A DNA stretch of 64,000 nt, taken from positions 1,513,001-1,577,000 of the forward strand of contig NZ_CP133269.1 in assembly GCF_030915525.1 (NCBI RefSeq), read 5' to 3'. Of the stretch, positions 1 to 7,912 are shown piece by piece; the stretch's first letter is position 1; every line of letters begins with the position of its first letter. The DNA comes from Neobacillus sp. PS2-9. GTDB taxonomy: Bacteria > Bacillota > Bacilli > Bacillales > Cytobacillaceae. The position numbers and the translations under genes are program-made. The notes under the pieces were generated by a model. That model searched no databases, was not told where the DNA came from, and worked only from the letters and a program-made list of their open reading frames with translations.

Positions 1-351
1 AGAAAGGGACTAAGGGAGCTTTTATTCTCTATTGCAGATAAGATTGAGCAAACTCCAGAGTTCCCGCTTGACCATGAAGAAGAGGATACAGGCGTACATC
101 GTGTTCTTTATAAGCACGAAGCAGACCCAGAAGCTTTTTATATTACGAGAGAGCCAGATGGTTCGTTTGTTATTTCTGGTGAAAAGATTGAAAAAATGTT
201 TAAAATGACTAATTTCCAAACAGAAGAATCTGTTCGCCGTTTCTCACGTCAGCTTCGTACTCTTGGGGTTGATGAGGCGTTAAGACAAAGAGGAGCAAAA
301 GACGGGGATATCGTTAAGTTGATGGAATTTGAATTCGAGTTTGTTGATTAG
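1..351 (+). CDS. obgE: Spo0B-associated GTPase Obg, C-terminal end (partial)
   Basis: The window opens inside this gene; only the last 116 residues are visible, in frame 1 and ending at TAG 349-351. They form the Obg C-terminal (OCT) domain: the segment around [17 protein letters not shown] and the tail with [19 protein letters not shown] are typical of the Bacillus protein. Obg is an essential ribosome-associated GTPase that links growth, stress response and sporulation initiation; its G domain lies upstream of the window. The next gene, pheB, starts 26 bp downstream without a terminator, which matches the obg-pheB-pheA order of B. subtilis. Confidence 0.93.
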   Translation, partial: RKGLRELLFSIADKIEQTPEFPLDHEEEDTGVHRVLYKHEADPEAFYITREPDGSFVISGEKIEKMFKMTNFQTEESVRRFSRQLRTLGVDEALRQRGAKDGDIVKLMEFEFEFVD

Positions 352-377
352 TTCCTGTAAGAGATCGAGGTAGAGAG

Positions 378-833
378 ATGAAGATGGATAACGTTGATAA
401 AAAATTTTATCTGGTCCGTGAAGATGTGTTGCCTGAAGCGATGAAGAAAACCATAGATGTGAAGGATATGCTTGAACGTGGCAAAGCAGAATCGGTGGCA
501 GATGCCGTTCAAAAGGTAGATTTAAGCAGAAGCGCCTATTATAAATACAGAGATACGGTATTTCCTTTTTCAACGATTACAAAGGAAAGGCTTATCACCC
601 TATTTTTCCATTTAGAGGATCGCTCCGGCACTCTCTCCAAACTTTTAGGAGTAGTTGCATCGTCTGGCTGTAATGTCTTAACTATTCATCAAACGATTCC
701 ACTTCAGGGCAGAGCTAATGTGACGTTGTCGTTAAACACATCGAACTTGACTTTGGGATTCGATGAAGTGCTTTCTGAGTTAAGAAAGCTTGAATTTGTC
801 GAGAAAGTAGAAGTGCTGGGAACAGGTGCATAA
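378..833 (+). CDS. pheB: ACT domain protein PheB (UPF0735)
   Basis: A 151-residue protein with an N-terminal helical part (about 1-65, containing [12 protein letters not shown], which resembles a small HTH) and one ACT domain (about 72-148, with the [12 protein letters not shown] start of the ACT fold). ACT domains bind small ligands, usually amino acids. PheB sits before pheA in Bacillus and is presumed to have a regulatory role in phenylalanine metabolism; its reaction, if any, is unknown. The start is ATG 378 with GAGG at 367-370; ATG 384 is a less likely alternative. A hairpin with a T-rich tail separates it from pheA. Confidence 0.9.
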   Translation: MKMDNVDKKFYLVREDVLPEAMKKTIDVKDMLERGKAESVADAVQKVDLSRSAYYKYRDTVFPFSTITKERLITLFFHLEDRSGTLSKLLGVVASSGCNVLTIHQTIPLQGRANVTLSLNTSNLTLGFDEVLSELRKLEFVEKVEVLGTGA

Positions 834-857
834 ATGAACCGATTGTTCATTATGCTT

Positions 858-880
858 GGCTGTTTTCAGCCTTCTTTTTA
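858..880 (+). terminator. Intrinsic terminator or attenuator between pheB and pheA
   Basis: A 5-bp GGCTG/CAGCC hairpin with a TTTT loop is followed by a T-rich tract. A second small inverted repeat (TGAAC...GTTCA) lies just upstream at 834-850. It may only weaken transcription into pheA, since pheA has no clear promoter of its own in the remaining gap. Confidence 0.5.
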
Positions 881-901
881 TATTTTTGGGGGTGGGGAAG
901 A

Positions 902-1759
902 ATGAAGGTTGGTTTTTTAGGACCAAAAGCTACGTTTACAGAACTCGCAGTTAAGAAGGTTTTTTCAGGATTTGATCTTATGCCGTATCGAACCATTCCT
1001 GAAAGCATGGATGCCTTAGTCGAAAAGGAAGTAGACCTTGCTGTGGTACCGATTGAAAATGCCCTTGAAGGGTCCGTTAATATTACTCTTGATTATTTAA
1101 CACATATGGTTCAGGTTCCAATTGTCGGGGAAATTACATTACCTATTAAGCAGCATCTAATGGTCCATCCATCTAATGCAGAGAATTGGATGGAGGTCTC
1201 CAAAATCTACAGCCATTCTCATGCCATTGCTCAATGTCATAAATTCTTACATAATCAATTTAAAGGCATCCCGTATGAGGCTGTATCTTCAACGGCAGCG
1301 GCTGCACAGTTTGTTATGGAACGACCTGAATTAAAATCTGCCGCGATTGCGAATGAACTGGCTGCAAAAGAATATGGGCTGGCCATTGTCAAAAGGAACA
1401 TTCATGATTTTGACTACAACCATACTCGTTTTGTGGTTTTAACTGAAGCAGATTTTGATTTTTCATCATTAAGTGGTTCGACTCATTACAAAACAACGTT
1501 GATGGTGACGCTTCCTGCAGATGACCAAGCTGGGGCACTTCATCAAGTGTTATCTGCCTTTGCGTGGAGAAAATTAAACCTTTCAAAAATTGAATCAAGA
1601 CCGATGAAGACAGGAATTGGCAATTACTTTTTCATTATTGACATTGAAATGAAACTTGATGAGGTTTTGATTCCGGGCGCTATGGCGGAGTTAGAAGCGT
1701 TAGGCTGCGGTGTAACATTATTAGGCAGTTATCCATCCATAATGGTAAAACTAGATTAA
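902..1759 (+). CDS. pheA: Prephenate dehydratase
   Basis: Converts prephenate to phenylpyruvate in phenylalanine synthesis (cytoplasm). This is a monofunctional 285-residue enzyme, the usual Bacillus length. The dehydratase domain (about 1-180) has the conserved STAAAA stretch at 130-135 and the catalytic TRF motif at 175-177. The C-terminal ACT domain (about 198-275) holds GALHQVL and the ESRP motif (231-234) associated with phenylalanine feedback inhibition. The start ATG 902 follows a G-rich ribosome site (GGGGGTGGGG). It lies downstream of obgE-pheB. The same substrate, prephenate, is used by TrhP1/TrhP2 encoded near 54-56 kb. Confidence 0.96.
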   Translation: MKVGFLGPKATFTELAVKKVFSGFDLMPYRTIPESMDALVEKEVDLAVVPIENALEGSVNITLDYLTHMVQVPIVGEITLPIKQHLMVHPSNAENWMEVSKIYSHSHAIAQCHKFLHNQFKGIPYEAVSSTAAAAQFVMERPELKSAAIANELAAKEYGLAIVKRNIHDFDYNHTRFVVLTEADFDFSSLSGSTHYKTTLMVTLPADDQAGALHQVLSAFAWRKLNLSKIESRPMKTGIGNYFFIIDIEMKLDEVLIPGAMAELEALGCGVTLLGSYPSIMVKLD

Positions 1760-1761
1760 AT

Positions 1762-1905
1762 AAGAAAAGCGCAAGCGCCTTGATCAGCCCCGACAGGCAA
1801 ATGTTCTTCGGCAAGAAAAGTCGCTCTTTGACTTTACTTGCCGAAGGTTATTTGACCCGAGGGGCTAGGCGCTGGAGCTGGACAATTCTCGTAGTCGCTT
1901 TTGAA
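1762..1905 (+). repeat. Dispersed hairpin repeat, family A, copy 1
   Basis: About 140 bp, closely matching 38468-38605 in the same orientation and 16501-16637 in reverse. It folds into one long imperfect stem: AAGCGCC pairs with GGCGCT, AGCCCC with GGGGCT, CAAAT with ATTTG, and CTTCGGCAAG with CTTGCCGAAG. It begins 2 bp after the pheA stop codon. No ORF of note. It resembles REP or bcr-like intergenic repeats of Bacillaceae and may act as a 3'-end stabiliser or terminator. Confidence 0.85.
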
Positions 1906-1923
1906 ACTTTCTAATACTTAAAT

Positions 1924-1954
1924 AAAGGACCCGCTGCATGTAGCGAGTCCTTTT
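1924..1954. terminator. Bidirectional terminator between pheA and niaR
   Basis: The stem AAAGGACCCGCT / AGCGAGTCCTTT (one mismatch) has a 6-nt loop and T-rich sequence on both sides. It lies between the convergent pheA (plus) and niaR (minus) genes and touches the niaR stop codon at 1953-1955. Confidence 0.75.
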
Positions 1955-2492
1955 ATGATTCAATGAGATAGCCTTCATCTTTTAACGCGACTTCGGCTTT
2001 ATCTAAGATATCAATACTTGAGGCTGAAATGGTATGAAGATGGATTCCATCTGTTAATTGAGATAATAATGAAGCCCCTGTATTCTGGATGTTTTGCATA
2101 AACTGTTTAACTTCTTGACGATTAGAAACCATAATCGATGCAGTTAAATCTCCATAAACCGAGTGTTCGATTTTGACATCTTTCACTAATACTCCATGGT
2201 CAACGAGCAAATTAAGTTCCTTTTCAGTGTCCTCAGGTGAATGTCTGCACGCAATCGTTCTTTCAAACGTACTTTTACTATAGTTTTGCTGTAAATAAAT
2301 ATACCCTTGACTGGTAGCGATAATCGGTTCATTTTTTGCTTTAAGCAGTGTGATATCCCCTACAATCACCTGTCTACTGACATTTGTTCTACTTGCTAGC
2401 TCGCTGCCTGTTAACGGTATGGGGCTATCCTTTAGCTGTTGAAGAATGAGCGACCTCCTTTCCTCTCCCAATATTTTCTTTTGCTCTACCAT
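1953..2492 (-). CDS. niaR: NiaR (YrxA), nicotinate-responsive repressor of NAD synthesis
   Basis: A 179-residue regulator with an N-terminal winged HTH of the HTH_11 type (about 12-60, with LTGSELASRTNVSRQVIVGDI) and a C-terminal 3H domain (about 75-175). The metal-binding pattern of the 3H domain is visible: His84, Glu92, His151 and His153. NiaR is known to bind nicotinic acid and repress nadBCA and its own operon in Bacillus. It is the downstream gene of an operon with the cysteine desulfurase gene (71 bp gap), reading away from the shared control region near 4.0 kb. Confidence 0.95.
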   Translation of the reverse strand: MVEQKKILGEERRSLILQQLKDSPIPLTGSELASRTNVSRQVIVGDITLLKAKNEPIIATSQGYIYLQQNYSKSTFERTIACRHSPEDTEKELNLLVDHGVLVKDVKIEHSVYGDLTASIMVSNRQEVKQFMQNIQNTGASLLSQLTDGIHLHTISASSIDILDKAEVALKDEGYLIES

Positions 2493-2563
2493 ATAATTCC
2501 TCCTACATCTAATTCTGTTTTATCATTCTAGCATAGTTTCGTTTGATTTAATAAGGGAACAAC

Positions 2564-3694
2564 TCAAAATGTCTTTACAATAGTAACAATCGTTTCCCCG
2601 AGACGGACAACATCCTCAAGGGAGGTGCTTTGACCAAAAGAGACCCGTATAAACTCCTTTGCTTCTTCCGAATTTAGCCCAAGTGCCTGAGTGACCTTTG
2701 CGGGTTGTTGCATTCCAATCTGACAGGCGCTTCCTGTGGAAATAGCAAAGCCTAATCGATTACACTCAAGCATCAACAATTGTCCCTGTATGCCACTAAT
2801 TCCAAGTCCAATGATAGAAGGAAGCTGAGACCCCTCGCCAGCTTGGTAAAGCTTAATTCTGTCTTTTATGGGACCAAGTGCATTGATAAAATTACGCCTC
2901 AACAACTGAAAGTGAATGTTATCGTCACTGAGCCTTGCGTGAATTTTCTGTGCGGCTACTGTCATGGCAGCTATGGCTGGGATATTTAACGTTCCTGGGC
3001 GGAATCCCTTTTCATGAGAGGCTCCAGGAAAAAATGGTTCCCACTTAATTCGGGGATCGACATATGCTCCCCCGACCCCTTTTGGTCCATAAATTTTATG
3101 ACCAGAAAAAGATAAACTACTGACAAGAGAAGCGATAGGTTTAATATCTATTTTACCAAAGGATTGAACAATATCGCTGTGCAGGTGGATATTGTTATCG
3201 TTACATACTCTAGCTATTTCTTCGATAGGCTGGATTGTTCCAATCTCTGAATTCACATGTTGCAGGATCATCAAAATCGTATCAGATTTTATAGCATTCA
3301 ATAGCTGTTCTTGATCAATCAGTCCAACTGAATTAAACGGTACTAGAGTGATTTGATAGCCAGCCTTTTTTAACCTGTTAAGCGTTCCGTGGACAGATGA
3401 ATGCTCCGCTATTCCAGCAATAATATGTTTTCCTTCTTTTTTAGGGGAGGACAACAATGCTTCAATCGCTAAAAAGTTTGCTTCCGATCCACCACTGGTA
3501 AAAAAAAGCCCATTTTTGTCAATCCCAATTAGATTGGCTAATTCTTCTCGACAATTTTCAAGCAAGGAATGTGAAAGTCCACCGAGATCATGGAGGCTGC
3601 TTGAATTACCATAGTATTCTGTTGCAACTTTTGTAAATACCTGTGCTACTTCCGGATCCATAGGCGTTGTGGCTGCAAAATCACAATATATCAT
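2564..3694 (-). CDS. nifS: Cysteine desulfurase linked to NAD synthesis (NifS/IscS type)
   Basis: A PLP enzyme that takes sulfur from cysteine. The 376-residue protein has the aminotransferase class V pattern: SGGSEANF (67-74), His98, the PLP lysine in SGHK at Lys200, and the catalytic cysteine Cys324 in the GSACQIG loop. Its place beside niaR and opposite nadBCA is standard in Bacillus, where it supports the Fe-S cluster of quinolinate synthase NadA. It starts at ATG 3694 with GGGAGAAG as ribosome site. A family B repeat lies between this start and the predicted promoter, giving an unusually long leader. A second desulfurase at 40579 serves mnmA. Confidence 0.93.
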   Translation of the reverse strand: MIYCDFAATTPMDPEVAQVFTKVATEYYGNSSSLHDLGGLSHSLLENCREELANLIGIDKNGLFFTSGGSEANFLAIEALLSSPKKEGKHIIAGIAEHSSVHGTLNRLKKAGYQITLVPFNSVGLIDQEQLLNAIKSDTILMILQHVNSEIGTIQPIEEIARVCNDNNIHLHSDIVQSFGKIDIKPIASLVSSLSFSGHKIYGPKGVGGAYVDPRIKWEPFFPGASHEKGFRPGTLNIPAIAAMTVAAQKIHARLSDDNIHFQLLRRNFINALGPIKDRIKLYQAGEGSQLPSIIGLGISGIQGQLLMLECNRLGFAISTGSACQIGMQQPAKVTQALGLNSEEAKEFIRVSFGQSTSLEDVVRLGETIVTIVKTF

Positions 3695-3741
3695 GAAACT
3701 TCTCCCATACTCATTTTTTGGTTAGGCTCTGTTAAAATTGT

Positions 3742-3873
3742 CTGTTGATTTCCGCTCCAGGCTCTTCGCTTTCCGTGTGCGTTTCGGCGAGCCTCCTCGG
3801 CGCTTGCGCCTGCGGGGTCTCCCCTGAACCGTACTCCCACAGGAGTCTTCGCGCCTTCCGCTCCAATCAACAG
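3742..3873 (-). repeat. Dispersed repeat, family B, copy 1
   Basis: A 132-bp element matching 7614-7746 in inverted orientation. Both copies are bounded by CTGTTGATT and its reverse complement AATCAACAG, and both contain a CTCCTGTGGGAGT-type hairpin and a GC-rich AGACCCCGCAGGCGC core. It lies in the presumed leader of the nifS-niaR operon. The gap from 3695 to 4037 otherwise holds the divergent promoters. No protein is encoded. Short terminal inverted repeats suggest a MITE-like element, but no target duplication is obvious. Confidence 0.85.
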
Positions 3874-3970
3874 GATATAAAAATCAGTACTGTTCTTTTA
3901 CACTGCCTTTGATTCAGTCTTAGAATCTAAAGCTCTAGTTAACTGTCCTTCTATTTTTCTATTAAAATAC

Positions 3971-4012
3971 TTGTTTTTAGTTTAATTGTATGTAAATATA
4001 TATGTCAAGACA
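3971..4012. promoter_or_regulatory. Divergent nadB / nifS-niaR promoters with NiaR-type operator
   Basis: Plus strand: TTGTTT (3971-3976), 17 bp, then AAATAT (3994-3999) fits a moderate sigma-A promoter for nadBCA. Minus strand: TTGACA (complement of 4003-4008), 18 bp, then TAAACT fits a promoter for nifS-niaR. The near-palindrome TGTCAAGACA (4003-4012) resembles the core of known NiaR sites. It overlaps the minus-strand -35 box and lies just after the plus-strand -10 box, so one bound repressor could shut both directions. The operator assignment is from memory of the family motif. Confidence 0.6.
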
Positions 4013-4037
4013 CCTGTTATGTCAGGAGGGTCAGAAC

Positions 4038-5615
4038 ATGACAAAAGATGATGTATTAATCATTGGAAGTGGAGTAGCGGCATTGCAGCTTGCCAATCAA
4101 TTAAAACTGGATTTAAATGTGAGGATACTCACAAAAGAAAAGATAAGAACCGCAAATTCCTATCTTGCCCAGGGTGGGATTGCAGCAGCCTTGGGTGCAA
4201 ACGACCACCCAACAAAACATATGGTCGATACGCTAGAGGCAGGGAGATTTCACAACCATTCAGATGTGGTTCAACAAGTCATTCATGCCGCACCTTTACT
4301 TATAAAGAAGATGGCACAACAAGGCGATATTTTTGATAAAAATCAACTGGGTGAACTTTTTCTTGGGATGGAAGGGGCACATAGCGAAAAGAGAATTGTT
4401 CATGGCGGCGGTGATGCCACTGGTAAAAATGTCATGGAGCATCTGATTAGTAAGCTTAAGGACAATGTCATCGTAGAAGAGAATGTCTTCGCCTATGAAT
4501 TACTCCTAAATACAAGAAAAAACCGCTGTATTGGGGTTAAAGCTAAAGCCTTAGATGGGTCAATAAGAAGCTTCTATGGTACCTATTGTATTATCGCTTC
4601 AGGAGGCTGCGGTCAACTATATAGCTACACATCAAATGCGAAAACGGTAAGTGGTGATGGGATTGCGATGGCCTATTTAGCAGGAGCGGAAATTGTGGAT
4701 ATGGAATTTGTTCAATTTCACCCTACCCTCTTATATGTAAACGGAGAAACAAAAGGATTAATATCGGAAGCTGTTAGAGGGGAAGGGGCAACCCTAATCA
4801 CGGAGGACGGGACTCCTATTATGGAGGGAGTTCATCCTTTAAAGGACCTAGGCCCAAGACACGTTGTTTCACAAAGAATATATGAATGTCTGAAAAAAGG
4901 TAACCAAGTTTATTTAGATATCAGTAAAATTGCTGAATTTGAAAAGAGATTTCCTTCGGTTACAACGATTTGCGAGGAAAATGGAGTCCGTGTTTCGGAT
5001 GGGAAAATCCCTGTCGCTCCAGGAAGCCATTTTTTAATGGGAGGAATTAAAACAGACTTAATCGGCAGGTCTTCCATTATGGGACTATATGCGATTGGAG
5101 AAGCCTCCTGCACGGGATTGCATGGTGCCAATCGTTTAGCCAGCAACTCCCTTTTAGAAGGATTATATCAAGGCGACCAATTATCAAAATGGATCAATGA
5201 AGGCAAAAAAGAAACTCAATCTTTAGATTCGAAGCCATTCTATCCTTCTTTTAAAAAAGAGAGCTTTGCTCTACCAAATGTTCAACAGATAAGGGATTTA
5301 ATGATGGAGCGGGTTGGAATTGTTAGAAATGAAGGTAATCTTATGAAGCAGCTAGCCTGGATCGACGAATACAAGCCGGAAGAAATTAATTTAGATGCTT
5401 GTTCTTCAGCGGAAATGACAAAGGTTTTTATGCTGGTTATTTCCAAGCTGATTACAGAGTCCGCGTTAAAGAGGACAGAAAGCAGGGGTGGTCATTTTAG
5501 GAGTGATTATCCAATGGAAGATGACAAAATGTGGTTAAGGAAATCAATTATTCATAAATATATACATGGAGTGGAGAAAACCAATGAACACACTAAAACT
5601 GCGCTCGCTACTTGA
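4038..5615 (+). CDS. nadB: L-aspartate oxidase
   Basis: FAD enzyme that oxidises L-aspartate to iminoaspartate, the first step of de novo NAD synthesis. The protein has 525 residues with an N-terminal Rossmann FAD motif (GSGVAALQLA, about 10-19), the flavin-binding NSYLAQGGIAAAL stretch, and the conserved HGANRLASNSLLEG near residue 360. The start ATG 4038 is chosen because AGGAGG lies at 4024-4029. The upstream in-frame ATG at 4002 lies inside the predicted operator and has no ribosome site. The 3' end overlaps nadC by 32 bp, so the two are probably translationally coupled. Confidence 0.96.
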   Translation: MTKDDVLIIGSGVAALQLANQLKLDLNVRILTKEKIRTANSYLAQGGIAAALGANDHPTKHMVDTLEAGRFHNHSDVVQQVIHAAPLLIKKMAQQGDIFDKNQLGELFLGMEGAHSEKRIVHGGGDATGKNVMEHLISKLKDNVIVEENVFAYELLLNTRKNRCIGVKAKALDGSIRSFYGTYCIIASGGCGQLYSYTSNAKTVSGDGIAMAYLAGAEIVDMEFVQFHPTLLYVNGETKGLISEAVRGEGATLITEDGTPIMEGVHPLKDLGPRHVVSQRIYECLKKGNQVYLDISKIAEFEKRFPSVTTICEENGVRVSDGKIPVAPGSHFLMGGIKTDLIGRSSIMGLYAIGEASCTGLHGANRLASNSLLEGLYQGDQLSKWINEGKKETQSLDSKPFYPSFKKESFALPNVQQIRDLMMERVGIVRNEGNLMKQLAWIDEYKPEEINLDACSSAEMTKVFMLVISKLITESALKRTESRGGHFRSDYPMEDDKMWLRKSIIHKYIHGVEKTNEHTKTALAT

Positions 5616-6432
5616 GCAATATTTTATTGAAGACATCGGCGAACAAGATATTACCACAGATTTAATTTTTACAGATGATACAAAAGGGGAAATTGTTTTT
5701 CTGGCAAAAGAAGCTGGAATTTTCTGCGGTGAAGAGATTATTAAAACGGGGTTCCAGATATTAAATACTACTATTTCAGCACAGGTATTTGTAAAAGATG
5801 GCCAGTCATTCGAAATTGGACAAGAGCTTGCACACGTTTCAGGGAAAATTGCTGATTTATTAAAGGGCGAGAGAGTCATTCTCAATCTTGTTCAACGGAT
5901 GAGTGGGATTGCCACCTTAACTCGAAAAACAGTTAATACCCTTGACAGTGGTCATACGAAAATTTGTGATACACGGAAAACGACACCAGGCCTGCGTATG
6001 CTTGAAAAATATGCTGTGCGCTGTGGAGGTGGTTTTAATCATCGTTTCGGATTATACGATGGAGTCATGATTAAAGACAATCACATCTCCTTTGCCGGTT
6101 CTATAACAAAGGCAGTAGATGCGATCAGGAAAAATGCTGGTCACATGGTAAAGGTGGAGGTCGAGGTTGAGTCGGAAGAACAAGTGCTTGAAGCAGTAAA
6201 TGCAGGTGCAGATGTCATTATGTTTGATAACCGTACACCTGATGAAATTAAGGAATTGATTAAATTAGTTCCGCCGTCTATCATCACCGAAGCCTCAGGT
6301 GGAATCCAATTAACAAATATCGCCGACTACCGTGAAACTGGTGTGGATTTTATCTCGCTTGGCTACTTAACTCATTCTTATAAAGCATTAGACATAAGTG
6401 TAAAAGTCCGATGGAACAAAGGAGAGGAGTAA
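5584..6432 (+). CDS. nadC: Nicotinate-nucleotide pyrophosphorylase (carboxylating)
   Basis: Joins quinolinate and PRPP to give nicotinate mononucleotide with CO2 release, the third de novo NAD step. The 282 residues carry the quinolinate and phosphate binding motifs [10 protein letters not shown] (129-138), [10 protein letters not shown] (148-157) and KDNH (164-167), and the C-terminal EASGGI segment. The start ATG 5584 has GGAG at 5568-5578 upstream; a more upstream in-frame ATG at 5566 has no ribosome site. It starts inside nadB and ends 1 bp before the GTG of nadA, so nadBCA is a tight operon. Confidence 0.96.
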   Translation: MNTLKLRSLLEQYFIEDIGEQDITTDLIFTDDTKGEIVFLAKEAGIFCGEEIIKTGFQILNTTISAQVFVKDGQSFEIGQELAHVSGKIADLLKGERVILNLVQRMSGIATLTRKTVNTLDSGHTKICDTRKTTPGLRMLEKYAVRCGGGFNHRFGLYDGVMIKDNHISFAGSITKAVDAIRKNAGHMVKVEVEVESEEQVLEAVNAGADVIMFDNRTPDEIKELIKLVPPSIITEASGGIQLTNIADYRETGVDFISLGYLTHSYKALDISVKVRWNKGEE

Positions 6433-6433
6433 G

Positions 6434-7531
6434 GTGAATTTTTTAGCGGCGTTAGAAAAAAATAGTATAATTCCTGAAAAATATAAGCAAATGACACGTG
6501 AAGAACTCGAAAGCCGGGTAATGGAAATAAAGAAACAGCTAGGGTCCCGTTTGTTTATTCCAGGGCATCATTATCAAAAAGATGAAGTCGTTCAGTTTGC
6601 TGATGCGACTGGTGATTCCCTACAGCTTGCACAATTATCAGCGAAAAATACCGAGGCCGAATTTATTGTTTTCTGTGGCGTTCATTTTATGGCAGAAACA
6701 GCTGATATTTTAACATCTGAAAAGCAAAAGGTAATCTTGCCAGATATGCGCGCAGGATGTTCGATGGCTGATATGGCGGATATCCAGCAAACAGAACGAG
6801 CCTGGGAACGGCTTCAGGAACTTTTTGGTGACACGATTCTTCCTTTAACCTACGTGAATTCAACAGCAGCCATCAAGGGATTTGTAGGAGCCCATGGAGG
6901 AGCAACGGTAACCTCTTCGAATGCGGAGAAAATGGTTAAATGGGGATTTGAGAAAAAAGAACGAATTCTTTTCCTGCCTGATCAGCATTTGGGCAGAAAT
7001 ACTGCGGCTGATTTAGGTATAGGCTTAGACGAGATGGCTATTTTGAATCCAATAACCAATGAGTTGGAGTTTGATGGTGATATTTCAGTAATTAAAGTCA
7101 TTCTCTGGAAAGGGCATTGCTCGGTTCATGAAAATTTTACTGTTCAAAATGTGATTGATACTAGGTACCAATACCCCAATATGAATATCATTGTTCATCC
7201 AGAATGCCGCCGAGAGGTAGTAGAGCTAGCGGATATGGCGGGCTCAACTAGTTATATTATACATGCTATTGAGAATGCTAAGCCTGGAACAGCTTGGGCG
7301 ATTGGAACAGAAATGAATCTGGTTAATCGACTAATAAAAAATCACCCGGATAAAAAAATCATTTCATTGAATCCACATATGTGCCCATGCCTGACTATGA
7401 ACCGAATCGATCTGCCCCATTTAGTTTGGAGCTTGGATACCTTGGAAGAAACACAAAATATTATTAAAGTTAGTCCAGAAATTGCCCAAAATGCCAAACT
7501 GGCACTTGAAAAAATGCTGCAAAATTCATAA
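6434..7531 (+). CDS. nadA: Quinolinate synthase
   Basis: A [4Fe-4S] enzyme that condenses iminoaspartate with dihydroxyacetone phosphate to quinolinate. At 365 residues it is the long Bacillus type. Three cysteines sit at the spacing of the known cluster ligands: Cys109 (RAGCS), Cys229 (KGHCS) and Cys319 (HMCPC). It starts with GTG 6434, preceded by GGAGAGGAG, directly after the nadC stop. The Fe-S requirement explains the desulfurase gene on the opposite side of the control region. A strong terminator ends the operon. Confidence 0.96.
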   Translation: MNFLAALEKNSIIPEKYKQMTREELESRVMEIKKQLGSRLFIPGHHYQKDEVVQFADATGDSLQLAQLSAKNTEAEFIVFCGVHFMAETADILTSEKQKVILPDMRAGCSMADMADIQQTERAWERLQELFGDTILPLTYVNSTAAIKGFVGAHGGATVTSSNAEKMVKWGFEKKERILFLPDQHLGRNTAADLGIGLDEMAILNPITNELEFDGDISVIKVILWKGHCSVHENFTVQNVIDTRYQYPNMNIIVHPECRREVVELADMAGSTSYIIHAIENAKPGTAWAIGTEMNLVNRLIKNHPDKKIISLNPHMCPCLTMNRIDLPHLVWSLDTLEETQNIIKVSPEIAQNAKLALEKMLQNS

Positions 7532-7542
7532 TAAATAAACAA

Positions 7543-7578
7543 AAAAAGATGCCATTTTAGCAAAGGCATCTTTTTTAT
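7543..7578 (+). terminator. Intrinsic terminator of nadBCA
   Basis: Perfect 11-bp stem AAAAAGATGCC / GGCATCTTTTT with an 11-nt loop, ending in a T run, 12 bp after the nadA stop. Confidence 0.9.
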
Positions 7579-7613
7579 ATGCCTGTTTAAAGCCTTATGC
7601 TGAATTGAAACAC

Positions 7614-7746
7614 CTGTTGATTGGAGCGGAAGGAGCGTAGACTCCTGTGGGAGTATGGTTCAGGGGAGACCCCGCAGGCGCTTTTCGCCGAGGAGGTTCG
7701 CCGAAACACCCACGGAAAGCGAAGCTACTGGAGCGGAAATCAACAG
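7614..7746 (+). repeat. Dispersed repeat, family B, copy 2
   Basis: A 133-bp copy in the opposite orientation to 3742-3873, with the same CTGTTGATT and AATCAACAG ends and the same internal hairpins. It lies between the nadA terminator and the safA promoter in a 381-bp gene-free gap. ORFs that run through it on both strands have no ribosome site and are artefacts of its GC-rich core. Confidence 0.85.
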
Positions 7747-7850
7747 ACAGATTATGGTGCCTTATACATGTAGCAAAAAACAAGGTGGCTGTCCTTTCTT
7801 TCGACCTTATACATATTTTTTCAAAAAGCAGCATAAGTTTTTCTGAAGAA

Positions 7851-7881
7851 TGATAGCACTTTGCCCATTTTCACATACACT
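7851..7881 (+). promoter_or_regulatory. Candidate sigma-E promoter for safA
   Basis: CATACACT at 7874-7881 matches the sigma-E -10 consensus (CATACAMT) fully. TGATAGC at 7851-7857 is a weaker -35 match at a spacing of 16, one more than ideal. In B. subtilis safA is transcribed in the mother cell by sigma-E, which supports the call. Confidence 0.55.
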
Positions 7882-7912
7882 ATATGGACTTATGCATAGG
7901 AGGGAAATCAGA

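Noticed and set aside
1762..1905. Insertion sequence remnant
   Set aside because: No transposase fragment or target duplication; all three copies are about 140 bp and fold fully on themselves.
4002..4037. Longer N terminus for NadB
   Set aside because: The ATG at 4002 has no ribosome site and lies in the operator; ATG 4038 has AGGAGG and begins directly before the FAD motif.
7595..7853. Small ORFs on both strands through the family B repeat
   Set aside because: No ribosome site or known domain; they come from the GC-rich repeat core, and the second copy at 3742-3873 encodes nothing comparable.
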